From JAOUGY01 sp050329955 (GTDB lineage Bacteria > Actinomycetota > Acidimicrobiia > Spongiisociales > ZC4RG35): a stretch of DNA of 64,000 nucleotides. Within the stretch, counting starts at the first letter, position 1, and every line of letters begins with the position of its first letter. The notes under the pieces were generated by a model, which was not told where the DNA came from, ran no database searches, and worked only from the letters and a program-made list of their open reading frames with translations. This document shows, piece by piece, positions 25,967-34,189 of this stretch. The translations under genes were made by a program, and so were the position numbers. Location: assembly GCA_050329955.1 (NCBI GenBank), contig JBHJOH010000077.1, positions 1-64,000 on the forward strand, given 5' to 3'.

Positions 25967-27232
25967 GTGGACGTAGCCGTCATCGGCGGAGGGTATGTGG
26001 GTCTGGTCCAGGCCGCCGGTCTGGCGCGCCTTGGTCATCGGGTTCGTGTCGGCGAGGTGAACCCGGCCAAGCTGGCCGAATTGGAGGCCGGACGGCTTCC
26101 GATCTACGAGGCCGGACTCGACGATCTCATGGAGGAGGCGCTGGGTTCCGGCTCGCTGACCTTCCACGCTGACAATCTCGAGGCGGCGGGGTCTGCCGAC
26201 GTCACCTTCCTGTGCCTGCCCACGCCTCCGGGGGTGGATGGAGCCGCCGACCTCAGCGTGGTCGAGGCCGTGATCCGCCAACTCGCCGACGGCTTGAGGG
26301 CCCAGTCGGTGGTTGTGGTGAAGTCGACGATTCCGGTGGGCACCACGGCCCGCCTGTCGAAGCGGTATGGCGGCCGGCTGAGACTGGTCGGGAACCCGGA
26401 GTTCCTCCGTGAGGGCTCGGCGGTGTCGGACTTCCTCCATCCCGATCGCATCGTCGTCGGATGCGACGACCGGGAGGCGGCCGAGACGGTGGCGGCCCTC
26501 TACGACGGGCTCAACACCCGGGTCCTTTTCACGGATCCGACCTCGGCGGAGCTCATCAAGTACGGCGCCAACGGCTACCTGGCGACACGCCTCACCTTCG
26601 TCAACGCCCTCGCCAACATCGCCGAGTCGGTGGGTGCCGACATCCTCGACGTGGTCGAGGGTATGGGCCTGGATCCGCGTATCGGCCCCCACTTCCTGCG
26701 GCCCGGTCCCGGGTACGGGGGTTCCTGCTTCCCGAAGGACACCATTGCACTGCTCGCCACCTCCAGACAGGCGGGATACGAGTTCACGCTGCTCCAATCC
26801 GTGGTCGATGCCGACCGTTCCCAACGTCACTGGATCGTGGGCAACATCCGTCGCCTGGTCGGCGGTGATCTCGCCGATGCCCGAATCGGAATGTGGGGGG
26901 TGGCCTTCAAGGCCGGGACAGACGACACGAGGGAGTCGCCGGCGCTGAAGATCGCCCAGATGCTCACCGCCGATGGAGCCACTGTCGCCGCCTACGACCC
27001 GGAGGCAACATCCGACGCCATCGAGATGGCGGGCGACCCGGTGGCGGCAGCCAAGGGTGCGTCAGTGCTCATCATTGCCACCGAGTGGCCCGAGTTCCGT
27101 TCGATCGACCTGGCGAGGGTGGCGGCGGCGATGGAGGGCAACGTGGTCTACGACCTTCGCAACCTGCTCGATCCCGCCGCGGTGAGAGCGGCCGGTCTGG
27201 TCTACATGGCCCTGGGTCGCCCCAACGCGTAG
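25967..27232 (+). CDS. UDP-glucose 6-dehydrogenase family protein
   Basis: A 421-residue NAD-dependent enzyme that should convert UDP-glucose to UDP-glucuronate. Seen: Rossmann motif VAVIGGGYVGLVQA at the start, VVVKSTIPVGTT, NPEFLREGSAV, ELIKYGANGYLATR, catalytic Cys254 in GYGGSCFPKDT, and the C-terminal NAD-cap domain with WGVAFKAGTDDTRESPAL. The GTG start has a purine-rich site (GGGAGAGGGAG) at a good distance. It follows the LCP gene by 30 nt and converges on cofE. It differs in the cysteine motif from the dehydrogenase at 6857, so the two probably supply different sugar acids. Confidence 0.92.
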   Translation: MDVAVIGGGYVGLVQAAGLARLGHRVRVGEVNPAKLAELEAGRLPIYEAGLDDLMEEALGSGSLTFHADNLEAAGSADVTFLCLPTPPGVDGAADLSVVEAVIRQLADGLRAQSVVVVKSTIPVGTTARLSKRYGGRLRLVGNPEFLREGSAVSDFLHPDRIVVGCDDREAAETVAALYDGLNTRVLFTDPTSAELIKYGANGYLATRLTFVNALANIAESVGADILDVVEGMGLDPRIGPHFLRPGPGYGGSCFPKDTIALLATSRQAGYEFTLLQSVVDADRSQRHWIVGNIRRLVGGDLADARIGMWGVAFKAGTDDTRESPALKIAQMLTADGATVAAYDPEATSDAIEMAGDPVAAAKGASVLIIATEWPEFRSIDLARVAAAMEGNVVYDLRNLLDPAAVRAAGLVYMALGRPNA

Positions 27233-27270
27233 GGGGTGGTCCTCAACCTCTGCCGGACTCGGACATCGGA

Positions 27271-27978
27271 TCAGAGGAAGAGGTCTTCCTGGGGTGACCG
27301 GACCATCGTGACGGCCCCCGCCGTCCCGGGCTTGTATTCGACGCCCCGAACGATGGCCACCGGAATCTGCGAGGCCTTTCCCATCACGAGGTCGGCGGCG
27401 GCTGCGACCTCGTCGGCGATGGCGACCTCCGAGACCTCGAGCAGTTTGCCGTACGCATCGGTGGAACCGCGCAGGTCGGTGATCGGCTCCATGCCGGCAA
27501 CGCCGATGGCGACATCGGTGAGGCCGCGTCGCCACACCCGACCGAACGTGTCGGAGACGATCACGGCCACATCCACACCGAGTAGGTGGGACAGCTTGAG
27601 CCGGATCCGGTTGGCGGACAGGTCCGGGTCGATGGGCAACAGGATGGCGCGGGCGTGGCCGGCGTTGGATCGGTCCACGCCGGCATTTGCACAGATGAAT
27701 CCGTGTCTGGTGCGGGCAATCACCAACGGTCCGCGTCGGCGGATGATGTCGCTCGCCTCCTGCTCGATCAGGTGGCGGTGGGCGTCTGGCCCGTCATCGT
27801 CGAGTTCGACGATGCGGCCTTCCGCCTTCGAGACGATCTTGTGGGTCACCACGACGACGTCGCGGTCGGCGAGCGTGATGTCGGCGTGCGCCAGGGCGGC
27901 GACGATGACGGTGGCGACGTCGTCGCCCGGCTCCACTTCGCCGATCCCGGTCACCGGGGTCACGGTCAGGCCAGCCAC
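27271..27978 (-). CDS. cofE: Coenzyme F420:L-glutamate ligase
   Basis: A 235-residue GTP-dependent ligase that adds glutamates to F420-0. VTPVTGIGEVEPGDD at the start, VVVVTHKIVSKAEGRIV, RRGPLVIARTRHGFICANAG and VSDTFGRVWRRGLTDVAIG are diagnostic of CofE. Mycobacterial FbiB is a fusion of this domain with a nitroreductase-like domain; here only the CofE part is present, so the C-terminal reductase function must be separate or missing. The GTG start lies inside the 3' end of cofD (13-nt overlap), indicating coupled expression. Confidence 0.92.
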   Translation of the reverse strand: MAGLTVTPVTGIGEVEPGDDVATVIVAALAHADITLADRDVVVVTHKIVSKAEGRIVELDDDGPDAHRHLIEQEASDIIRRRGPLVIARTRHGFICANAGVDRSNAGHARAILLPIDPDLSANRIRLKLSHLLGVDVAVIVSDTFGRVWRRGLTDVAIGVAGMEPITDLRGSTDAYGKLLEVSEVAIADEVAAAADLVMGKASQIPVAIVRGVEYKPGTAGAVTMVRSPQEDLFL

Positions 27979-28874
27979 GTGAGAATCTCCTGTGCGAGAG
28001 CGGTGGCGGCCTCCGGTTCGGCGATCATCGTGTCGGTGCGGAGTACCGAGACACTCGTAGGCGGAGCTGTGGTCTCGGCGGTGTCGATGACGAGATGGCT
28101 CACCACGCCGCCGTACGCTTCGACGATGCCGGTGAGGTCATTGGTCAGCCCGACGCCGCGCATGGCCTCGGCGGCTGGGCCTTTGATCGCCCGTCCGCTG
28201 ATGAGGGGGCTGACGGCGACGACGGTCCCGACCGCGCTCACCGCCTCCCCGACTCCCGGAACGGCGAGTATCGGCCAGATCGAGAGCACCGGGTTGGAGG
28301 GGGCGATCACGACGGCGTCGGCGGTGTGGAGGGCATCGAGGACGCCGGGAGCGGGCCTCGCCTGGTCGGCGCCGGCGAACCTGATGCCGATGACCTCGTC
28401 GGCATGGCGTCTCCTCACGAAGTAGGTCTGGAAGTCCAGTTCGCCGTCGGGCGTGGCGACCATGGTGCGAACGGGGTCATCGGTGGCGGGCAGGACCGGC
28501 GTGGAGATCCCGAACCCACTGCAGATGTCTGCGGTGATGTCGCTCAGGCGGTGTCCCGACGCCAGGCGCCCCGTGCGATACAGATTGACGGCGAGGTCGA
28601 CGTCACCGAGACGGAACGACGTGTCGGCATCCGGGAACCGGGAGAGTTCGTCCATGGCTCGCCACGTCTCCTTGGACCGGCCCCAACCGTGTGGCCCCTG
28701 TTCACCGGCGAGGGTGTAGATCACCGTGTCGAGATCGGCCGACACGTGAAGACCGTGGATGAGATCGTCGTCGCCGGTATTGACGACTACCGTTACCTTC
28801 GCCCCGGGGATCGCAGCCAGGCCTCGAGCCATCCGGGCCCCGCCCACACCGCCAGAGAGCATCACGAGCTGCAT
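27966..28874 (-). CDS. cofD: 2-phospho-L-lactate transferase (F420 biosynthesis)
   Basis: A 302-residue enzyme, also called FbiA in mycobacteria, that joins the activated phospho-lactate or phosphoenolpyruvate donor to the deazaflavin Fo. Characteristic motifs: VMLSGGVGGARMARGL at the N-terminus, VVVNTGDDDLIHGLHVSADL, DTVIYTLAG, FRLGDVDLAVNLYRT, VVIAPSNPVLSIWPILAVPG and VSPLISGRAIKGPA. The ATG at 28874 places the GG motif at the usual position. Its start is only 24 nt from the divergent GT2-membrane gene. With cofE it shows that the organism makes F420. Confidence 0.94.
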   Translation of the reverse strand: MQLVMLSGGVGGARMARGLAAIPGAKVTVVVNTGDDDLIHGLHVSADLDTVIYTLAGEQGPHGWGRSKETWRAMDELSRFPDADTSFRLGDVDLAVNLYRTGRLASGHRLSDITADICSGFGISTPVLPATDDPVRTMVATPDGELDFQTYFVRRRHADEVIGIRFAGADQARPAPGVLDALHTADAVVIAPSNPVLSIWPILAVPGVGEAVSAVGTVVAVSPLISGRAIKGPAAEAMRGVGLTNDLTGIVEAYGGVVSHLVIDTAETTAPPTSVSVLRTDTMIAEPEAATALAQEILTWLA

Positions 28875-28898
28875 CGACCCGCCAAGGTATTTCTCGTC
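28875..28898. promoter_or_regulatory. 24-nt divergent space between cofD and the GT2-membrane gene
   Basis: Only 24 nt separate two start codons. TACCTT on the minus strand lies 9 nt before cofD, and TATTTC on the plus strand lies close before the other ATG. Both transcripts would be leaderless or nearly so, with promoter elements shared or inside the opposite coding region. Confidence 0.35.
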
Positions 28899-31688
28899 AT
28901 GACCGCCTCCACTGAGTTGCCCTCCGGATTGGAAGACGACCTCGATCACACGCCGACACCGGCGGTGATCGCGGCCGTCCTGTTCGTCGACGAGCGCTCT
29001 CTCCCGGTCTCGGTCGAGGCCGTCAAGACGCAAGTCTACGGAGTCGATCGGGTAGTGGTTCTCGGTGGAGGCTCGGTGGCGGCCGCACTCGCCGCAGCTC
29101 GCGGTGCAGACCACATGGCCTCCTACGCCGATTTCGTGAGGTTCCTCGGCGCCGATGCCGACTACGTGTGGCTCCTGCATGGTGATGCTCGACCCCGCCC
29201 GGACGCACTGGGAGCCCTGGTGACCGAGACCGAGCGCAACGAGGCGTCGCTGGTTGGTTCCAAGGTGCTCGACGGGGGCGCCCCCGATCGGCTCGAGTCG
29301 GTCGGGGCTGCCACTGACGTGTTCGGTGAGCCGTACACGGGACTCGACCCCGAAGAGGTCGATCTGGAGCAGTACGACGTGGTGCGCGACGTCGCCTTCA
29401 TCTCCGGTGTCTCGATGCTGGTGCGCCGCGACCTGCTCAAGGGTCTGGGCGGCATCGACGAGACCCTGCCGCCGGTGGCGGCCGGTCTCGACTTCTCCCA
29501 GCGTGCGCGCATCGCCGGGGGTCGGGTGATGGTGGCACCGTCTTCCGAGGTCCTGCATCTGAAGATCTGTGGGCAGGAGGGCGCCGGGTGGCGCGAGCAG
29601 GCCGGCCGCATGCGGGCGATGATGAAGGCCTACCGCTGGATCACGCTGCTGTGGGCGATCCCGGCCGGATGGCTGTTGGCCCTGGCAGATGGAGTGCTTC
29701 GTCTGTTCCTCGGTTCGACCCGCCCTCTGACGGACCTGATGCGGGCATCCGCCTGGAATCTGATGCGGTTGCCATCCACCTTGCGCGCCCGGAACGCGGT
29801 GCGGGCGGTGCGGGCCACCGGTGACGAGGAGTTGTTTCGCTACCAGGTCTCGGGCTCGGTGCGTCTCCGTGCGCTCGGCGCCGATCTCGCCTCCCGCTTC
29901 GGGTGGATCATCGACCAGGAGCCGGGTGTCGTCACCGAGGAGGAGCTGGAGCGGGAGCCATCGATCGGGGGACCGGCCGGCCTCGCCGTCGCCGTCCTCA
30001 TCGTCGGGTTGTCCACCAGATCGTTGTGGTTCGCCCGGCCGGTCGGGTCGGGGTTCTGGCTTCCGCTGCATTCCGACGCCGCGTCCGTCATCGCCTCGTA
30101 CTCGGGAGGCTGGAACCCTGCCGGTCTCGGAAGCACCCAGACCCTGCACCCGTCTGCCGCCGCCGTCTCGGTGGTCCAGTGGCTGCTCGGAGTCTGGACC
30201 GGAACGATCAGCCTGATCACAGGCGTGGCCGTGGTCGCCGCGGTGTGGGGCGTGGCTCGCCTGTTGGCCTCGCTCGGAGTGGCTGGCGCCTCCAAATGGC
30301 TGGCGGGCATCGCCTACGTCCTGGGACCCTTCACGGTGGCATTCACCGAAACGGGCTACTGGCCCGGGTTCGTTGCGCTCGGAGCGTTGCCCTGGCTCGT
30401 GGAAGCCGTGATCACGCACGTCGACGGGCACGGGCGCGCCATGTGGGGCAGGGTAGGGCGCGTCGTCCTGTCCGCAGGTCTGACCGCCTCGTTCGCACCG
30501 TTGGCGATCGTGGTGCCGCTCCTGGTTGTGGCGCTGGCAATCCCGATCATGAGCCGCACCGGCATCCGGGTATCCGCCCTCTGGTGGGCGCTGGTCGGAC
30601 TGGTGGCCGGAGCCGATGTCGTGGCGCCGTACCTGCTCGGGGTGCCGCCTGCGGCCCTCACGGCCGACACGGTGGTTTCCGATCCGTGGCCTTCGGTGGT
30701 CGTCGGCCTGGCGCTCGTTGCCGCATCGATCTTCACGGTGGTGTTGGCCCCGCCGGCCCGGGCCCGGGTGGCGGGCTGGGGAGGGGCGATGTTGGGCTTG
30801 GCGCTGCTCCTGACGACCGTGCCCGGCGTGACCGGCGAGTTGAGGGTGGCGACGGTTGCCCTGGCTGCTCTCGGGTCCGCCTTCGTGATCGGTGGAGCCA
30901 TCAGGGTGGACTTCGACACCAGCGCCCCGGCGGTGGCCGCCCAGACGCTGGGTGTGCTCGCATCCGTGATCGTGATCGGCGCCTCCCTGCCGCTCGTGTT
31001 GGACGGCCGCGCCGGGCTGCCCGATGAAGGCTGGTCCGACCGCCTCGAGTTCGTGGCGGAGCTCCAATCCGCTTCCGGTCTCGATCGGACCCTGCTGATA
31101 GGCCCGGCCGAGGCGCTGCCAGGCGATCACCGCCTGGGGGACGGATACGCCTATCGCCTGGTGACGGGAGCCGAACCGACGCTGGACCAGGGTTGGCTCG
31201 GGCTGGCACGCATTGGTGATCGGGCGCTCGGGAACACGTTGACAGCGGTGAACGCAGGTTCCACCGCCCGCCCAGGTGAGTTGCTGGCGGAGTTCGCGGT
31301 GCGCTGGGTCGTCGTCGCCGACGGCACTCCCTTGCTCGACGTCCTGGCATCCCAGGTCGACCTCGCCGAGCGCCAGCGGCTCGAAGGTTGGGCGGTGTAC
31401 GAGAACCTGGCAGCCCGGCCACGGCTCGAGCACCCCGCCGGAACCTGGGAGGGGGCGCGGGCCGGCGCCGGCGGCCCCCCCGGGGACGCTCGGATTCGGC
31501 TGGCCGACAACGCAGATCCCGGTTGGGGGCCCGACTGGGCGCAATCCGAGTGGGCGAACGAGCTCTCGGCGTCGGACGGTGCCATCTCGTTCCAACCGGA
31601 TCCTCTGCGCCGCTGGCTCGCCGTTGCATCGGCGGCGATCCTGGCCGGGTCGGCTGGGCTGGCGTTCTTCGGGAGGCGACGGGCGTGA
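28899..31688 (+). CDS. GT2 glycosyltransferase fused to a large polytopic membrane domain
   Basis: A 929-residue protein. Residues about 1-250 are a GT-A family 2 transferase (AAVLFVDERSLPVSVEAVKT, YVWLLHGDARPRPDALG at the donor/metal site, DVAFISGVSMLVRRDLLKG, LDFSQRARIAGGRVMVAP). After a linker (about 250-340) come roughly twelve hydrophobic segments, then an extracytoplasmic region and a final helix next to the basic C-terminus GRRRA. A homologue of this layout sits beside DUF5719, DUF3499 and the F420 genes in streptomycetes (from memory). It probably acts on lipid-linked cell-wall glycans. The stop overlaps the next gene by 4 nt. ATG at 28899 was chosen for fit to the GT2 start. Confidence 0.85.
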   Translation: MTASTELPSGLEDDLDHTPTPAVIAAVLFVDERSLPVSVEAVKTQVYGVDRVVVLGGGSVAAALAAARGADHMASYADFVRFLGADADYVWLLHGDARPRPDALGALVTETERNEASLVGSKVLDGGAPDRLESVGAATDVFGEPYTGLDPEEVDLEQYDVVRDVAFISGVSMLVRRDLLKGLGGIDETLPPVAAGLDFSQRARIAGGRVMVAPSSEVLHLKICGQEGAGWREQAGRMRAMMKAYRWITLLWAIPAGWLLALADGVLRLFLGSTRPLTDLMRASAWNLMRLPSTLRARNAVRAVRATGDEELFRYQVSGSVRLRALGADLASRFGWIIDQEPGVVTEEELEREPSIGGPAGLAVAVLIVGLSTRSLWFARPVGSGFWLPLHSDAASVIASYSGGWNPAGLGSTQTLHPSAAAVSVVQWLLGVWTGTISLITGVAVVAAVWGVARLLASLGVAGASKWLAGIAYVLGPFTVAFTETGYWPGFVALGALPWLVEAVITHVDGHGRAMWGRVGRVVLSAGLTASFAPLAIVVPLLVVALAIPIMSRTGIRVSALWWALVGLVAGADVVAPYLLGVPPAALTADTVVSDPWPSVVVGLALVAASIFTVVLAPPARARVAGWGGAMLGLALLLTTVPGVTGELRVATVALAALGSAFVIGGAIRVDFDTSAPAVAAQTLGVLASVIVIGASLPLVLDGRAGLPDEGWSDRLEFVAELQSASGLDRTLLIGPAEALPGDHRLGDGYAYRLVTGAEPTLDQGWLGLARIGDRALGNTLTAVNAGSTARPGELLAEFAVRWVVVADGTPLLDVLASQVDLAERQRLEGWAVYENLAARPRLEHPAGTWEGARAGAGGPPGDARIRLADNADPGWGPDWAQSEWANELSASDGAISFQPDPLRRWLAVASAAILAGSAGLAFFGRRRA

Positions 31689-32974
31689 TCAGAAGACTCA
31701 TCCAACTGGCACTGGTGCTGGCGACCATCTCGGGTGCCTGGCTGCTCCGTCCCGTGCCGACGGAGGCGGGTCTCGACCTCGGTCTCGAGCCGGCGCCGCC
31801 GGCATTCGTGGGCTGCATCGGCTGGGTGGATCGCGATCTCGCCTCTTGGGTCCTGATCGGATCGGTCGTCCGCGGCGATGTGCTCGCCACGCTGGTCGCT
31901 CCCGGCGATCCGGCCCAGGTGGTCGTGTCGGTGGACCCGGCAGGGGGAGCCGTCTTCTCGATGGGCGACGAAATCGGCGCAGCAGGGATCGTCGGGGCAC
32001 TGGCCGAGATGCCTACCTCAGATGCCGGCGCCACAGTGCTCAGTACGAGGGAGGCCGCAGCCGCCGCGTCCTCGTGCACCGCTCCTTCCACCGGGACGTT
32101 GGTTGCCGTCGGCGGGTCGACCAACACCGGCGAGACCCTGGACCTGGTGCTCACCAACCCCTACGCAGCCGATGCCGTCGTCTCCGTCTCCTCCAGCAGC
32201 GAAGCCGGGGAAGACTCTGCGACCGAAATCGCTTCGATCCTCGTTCCAGCGCGCACGACGGTGGTCCGGGGCCTCGAGACGCTCCTGACACTTCGCCAGT
32301 CGCTGTCGGTCCGCATGGAGGTTCAACGGGGTGCGATCCATGGTGCGCTGGTGCAGGGATCGGAGGGCGATGTCTCGATCATCGAGGCGGTCGAGCCCGC
32401 ACAGGACTGGTGGGTCCCGTCGCTGCTCGTCGCCGAGGCCACCAGCCGGGTCGTGATCGCCAACAGTTCGGTGGTTCCAGTTGACATTCTCGTCGACGTC
32501 TACGAGGGGGGTACCTTCACCGAGGGCGCATTCGAAGGTGTCGTGGAGGCCAGGTCCCAACTCGAGATCTCGGTGGATGAGTTCGCGGACGGGCCCGCCG
32601 GCTTCCGGGTGAGTTCCGACGGTCCGATCGTTGTCGGGCTGGTGGTTGATGGAGTCACCTCCAGGGCCGCCACGCCTGGGACCACACTCTCGACCGAGTG
32701 GATCCTGGCCGGAAGCGGCTCTCTCGACTCAGCTCGGGCCTGGGTTCTCAATCCGGGCGAGGTCGAGGCCGAACTCATACTTCAGCCTCTCACTCCGGGG
32801 CTGCCGGCTCAAGCGGCCACGGTGCCGGCGGATGCCGTCGTTGCGGTTGTCGTCGACCCAGGCGGGGCCGGGTATCTGATCCGGTCCACCTCCGAGATCG
32901 CCGTGTTCTGGTCCGGACGCCAGGTGGGGTTGGCGCTGGCGACCGGCCACCCCCTGGCGGGGGTCGCCGAGTGA
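31685..32974 (+). CDS. DUF5719-type exported or membrane-anchored protein
   Basis: 429 residues with an N-terminal hydrophobic signal or anchor (IRRLIQLALVLATISGAWLL) and an extracytoplasmic beta-rich body with repeated features such as LVLTNPYAADAVVSVSSSSE, FVPARTTV-type strands and VLNPGEVEAELILQPLTPG. It matches by position and character the DUF5719 protein that follows the GT2-membrane gene in other actinobacteria. The GTG overlaps the preceding stop (GTGA), so the two are likely made together and may form one complex. No catalytic motif is visible. The family assignment rests partly on context. Confidence 0.7.
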   Translation: MIRRLIQLALVLATISGAWLLRPVPTEAGLDLGLEPAPPAFVGCIGWVDRDLASWVLIGSVVRGDVLATLVAPGDPAQVVVSVDPAGGAVFSMGDEIGAAGIVGALAEMPTSDAGATVLSTREAAAAASSCTAPSTGTLVAVGGSTNTGETLDLVLTNPYAADAVVSVSSSSEAGEDSATEIASILVPARTTVVRGLETLLTLRQSLSVRMEVQRGAIHGALVQGSEGDVSIIEAVEPAQDWWVPSLLVAEATSRVVIANSSVVPVDILVDVYEGGTFTEGAFEGVVEARSQLEISVDEFADGPAGFRVSSDGPIVVGLVVDGVTSRAATPGTTLSTEWILAGSGSLDSARAWVLNPGEVEAELILQPLTPGLPAQAATVPADAVVAVVVDPGGAGYLIRSTSEIAVFWSGRQVGLALATGHPLAGVAE

Positions 32975-32978
32975 TCGC

Positions 32979-33347
32979 GTGAACGACCCGCTCTCACGTT
33001 TGCTCGTGGTCTTGGCGGTGGTGGGGGTGACGTTGGCCTTCGCCCTGGCCGTCCGCCGGGGGATGGCGGTGAGACGACGGTCGGTGCAGATCGACCTCCC
33101 ACACTCCGGCGTCGTGGTGTTCGCCTCGTCGGGATGTGTGACCTGCGCCAGGCTCGAGGCGGAGTTGTCCCAGGCCGGCATCGCCGACGTGACCGTGCTC
33201 GACTGGGATGAGTCGCCCGAGCTGTTCCTCTCGGCCCACATCGACCGGGTGCCAACACTCGTGTCACTCGACGCCGGTGGGACGGGATGGATGGTGCAAG
33301 GGGTGCCGTCGGCGGCCCGGCTGCGGAAATGGCTCGGAGGTCCTTGA
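32979..33347 (+). CDS. Membrane-anchored thioredoxin-like protein
   Basis: 122 residues: an N-terminal hydrophobic helix (about 4-22, LSRLLVVLAVVGVTLAFALA), a basic stretch, and a thioredoxin-fold domain with VVVFASSGCVTCARLEAEL (CxxC as C-V-T-C), then LFLSAHIDRVPTLVSLD, whose VPT is the cis-proline loop. It may reduce or isomerise disulfides outside the membrane, or handle redox at the membrane face; orientation is not settled by the sequence. The GTG start lies 4 nt after the DUF5719 stop, so it belongs to the same transcription unit. Confidence 0.75.
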   Translation: MNDPLSRLLVVLAVVGVTLAFALAVRRGMAVRRRSVQIDLPHSGVVVFASSGCVTCARLEAELSQAGIADVTVLDWDESPELFLSAHIDRVPTLVSLDAGGTGWMVQGVPSAARLRKWLGGP

Positions 33348-33379
33348 ATGGGCGATGGCAGTGCCCTACCGTCTCTGCC

Positions 33380-33613
33380 ATGACCACGACGTGCATACGC
33401 TGCTCGACGCCCGCCGCTTCGGTGATGACGTTCGACTATCAGGAGCGATCGGTGTGGCTCGTCGAGTTCGAGTCACCCCCGGACCTGGGGGCCGGCTACA
33501 GCATGTGCACACCGCACGCCGATCGGATGACGCCGCCACTCGGGTGGACGCTCACAGATCGCCGCAACGTGACCCGGCTGTTCGCTCCGGCAGCCAGTTC
33601 CGGCGTCGCCTGA
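33380..33613 (+). CDS. DUF3499 small protein
   Basis: 77 residues. CIRCSTPAASVMTFDYQERS near the N-terminus and YSMCTPHADRMTPPLGWTL later match the DUF3499 pattern (Cys pair, YDY-like strand, C-x2-HADRLT-x-P-x-GW), which lies between whiB and manB in streptomycetes and mycobacteria. Two Cys plus Cys/His suggest a zinc site. The function is unknown in the family. The ATG at 33380 follows a gap of 32 nt after the thioredoxin-like gene; an upstream in-frame ATG at 33287 lies inside that gene and is not supported. Confidence 0.82.
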   Translation: MTTTCIRCSTPAASVMTFDYQERSVWLVEFESPPDLGAGYSMCTPHADRMTPPLGWTLTDRRNVTRLFAPAASSGVA

Positions 33614-33617
33614 ACCC

Positions 33618-33884
33618 GTGAGTCTCGATCGCGACCTGCTGGACGCGGTGCGGGAGCTCGACGAACACGGCCTCCGTCGTCTCCTCATCCTCGCCCGGGC
33701 CCGGCTCGAGACCACCGGAGTCCCATTGTCCGCCCAGCCCAACGTGCGCCTCCGTCAACGCGCCGTGAAGTGCGGCAAGAGCGGGTGTGTCTCCTGCCCT
33801 CACGGGCCGTACTGGTACGCCTACTGGTCGGAAGGCGGCCGCAGGCGTTCGAGGTACATCGGCCGCCTGCTCGACGAAGACTGA
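33618..33884 (+). CDS. DUF6788-like small protein
   Basis: 88 residues. An N-terminal helix (DRDLLDAVRELDEHGLRRLL) precedes VKCGKSGCVSCPHGPYWYAY and WSEGGRRRSRYIGRL, the pattern of short proteins with CGK-x-GC and HGPYWYxYW that I associate with DUF6788. Three cysteines may bind zinc. GTG start, 4 nt after the DUF3499 stop, same unit. In other genomes such proteins are often found with recombinases or transposases, but none is present here. Confidence 0.65.
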   Translation: MSLDRDLLDAVRELDEHGLRRLLILARARLETTGVPLSAQPNVRLRQRAVKCGKSGCVSCPHGPYWYAYWSEGGRRRSRYIGRLLDED

Positions 33885-33945
33885 TCCGCCGGGAGCGGCG
33901 ACCAGGCCGTCTCCGTCGGTGGTTCTGCGTTCTGCGCCAACCCGA

Positions 33946-33951
33946 TAGAAT
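33946..33951 (+). promoter_or_regulatory. Putative -10 box (TAGAAT) before the zinc-ribbon gene
   Basis: TAGAAT lies in a relatively AT-rich patch of the 120-nt gap after the DUF6788-like gene. GTCGTAGAG is repeated twice just downstream (33959-33976). The -35 region is poor. Confidence 0.35.
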
Positions 33952-34004
33952 GCTGGAGTCGTAGAGGTCGTAGAGCGGGGATCTCAGTCCATGAAGTGTC
34001 CACC

Positions 34005-34178
34005 ATGAAGTGTCCACAATGCGGTGCCGGCGACGTCATCGAGATCAAGAACAAGATCGACGAGATCGAGATCGACTTCTTCTCGTGTCATCGCTGTGAG
34101 GAGAAGTGGTGGGACCGCAGTGGCGAGTCGGTGTCGCTCCGCGAGGTTCTCGACATCGTCCGGCGGGCACGGGGCTGA
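34005..34178 (+). CDS. Small zinc-ribbon protein
   Basis: 57 residues: CPQCG at the start and CHRCEEKWW 20 residues later form a four-cysteine zinc ribbon, followed by a helix LREVLDIVRRARG. No family name is assigned. The region around the start codon is duplicated: ATGAAGTGTCCAC occurs at 33991 and again at 34005. The first copy runs into a stop after MKCPP, so the second ATG is the real start, although a GTG at 33996 is also in frame. The following membrane-protein gene begins 11 nt after the stop. Confidence 0.68.
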   Translation: MKCPQCGAGDVIEIKNKIDEIEIDFFSCHRCEEKWWDRSGESVSLREVLDIVRRARG

Positions 34179-34189
34179 CCGGCCCCTCC

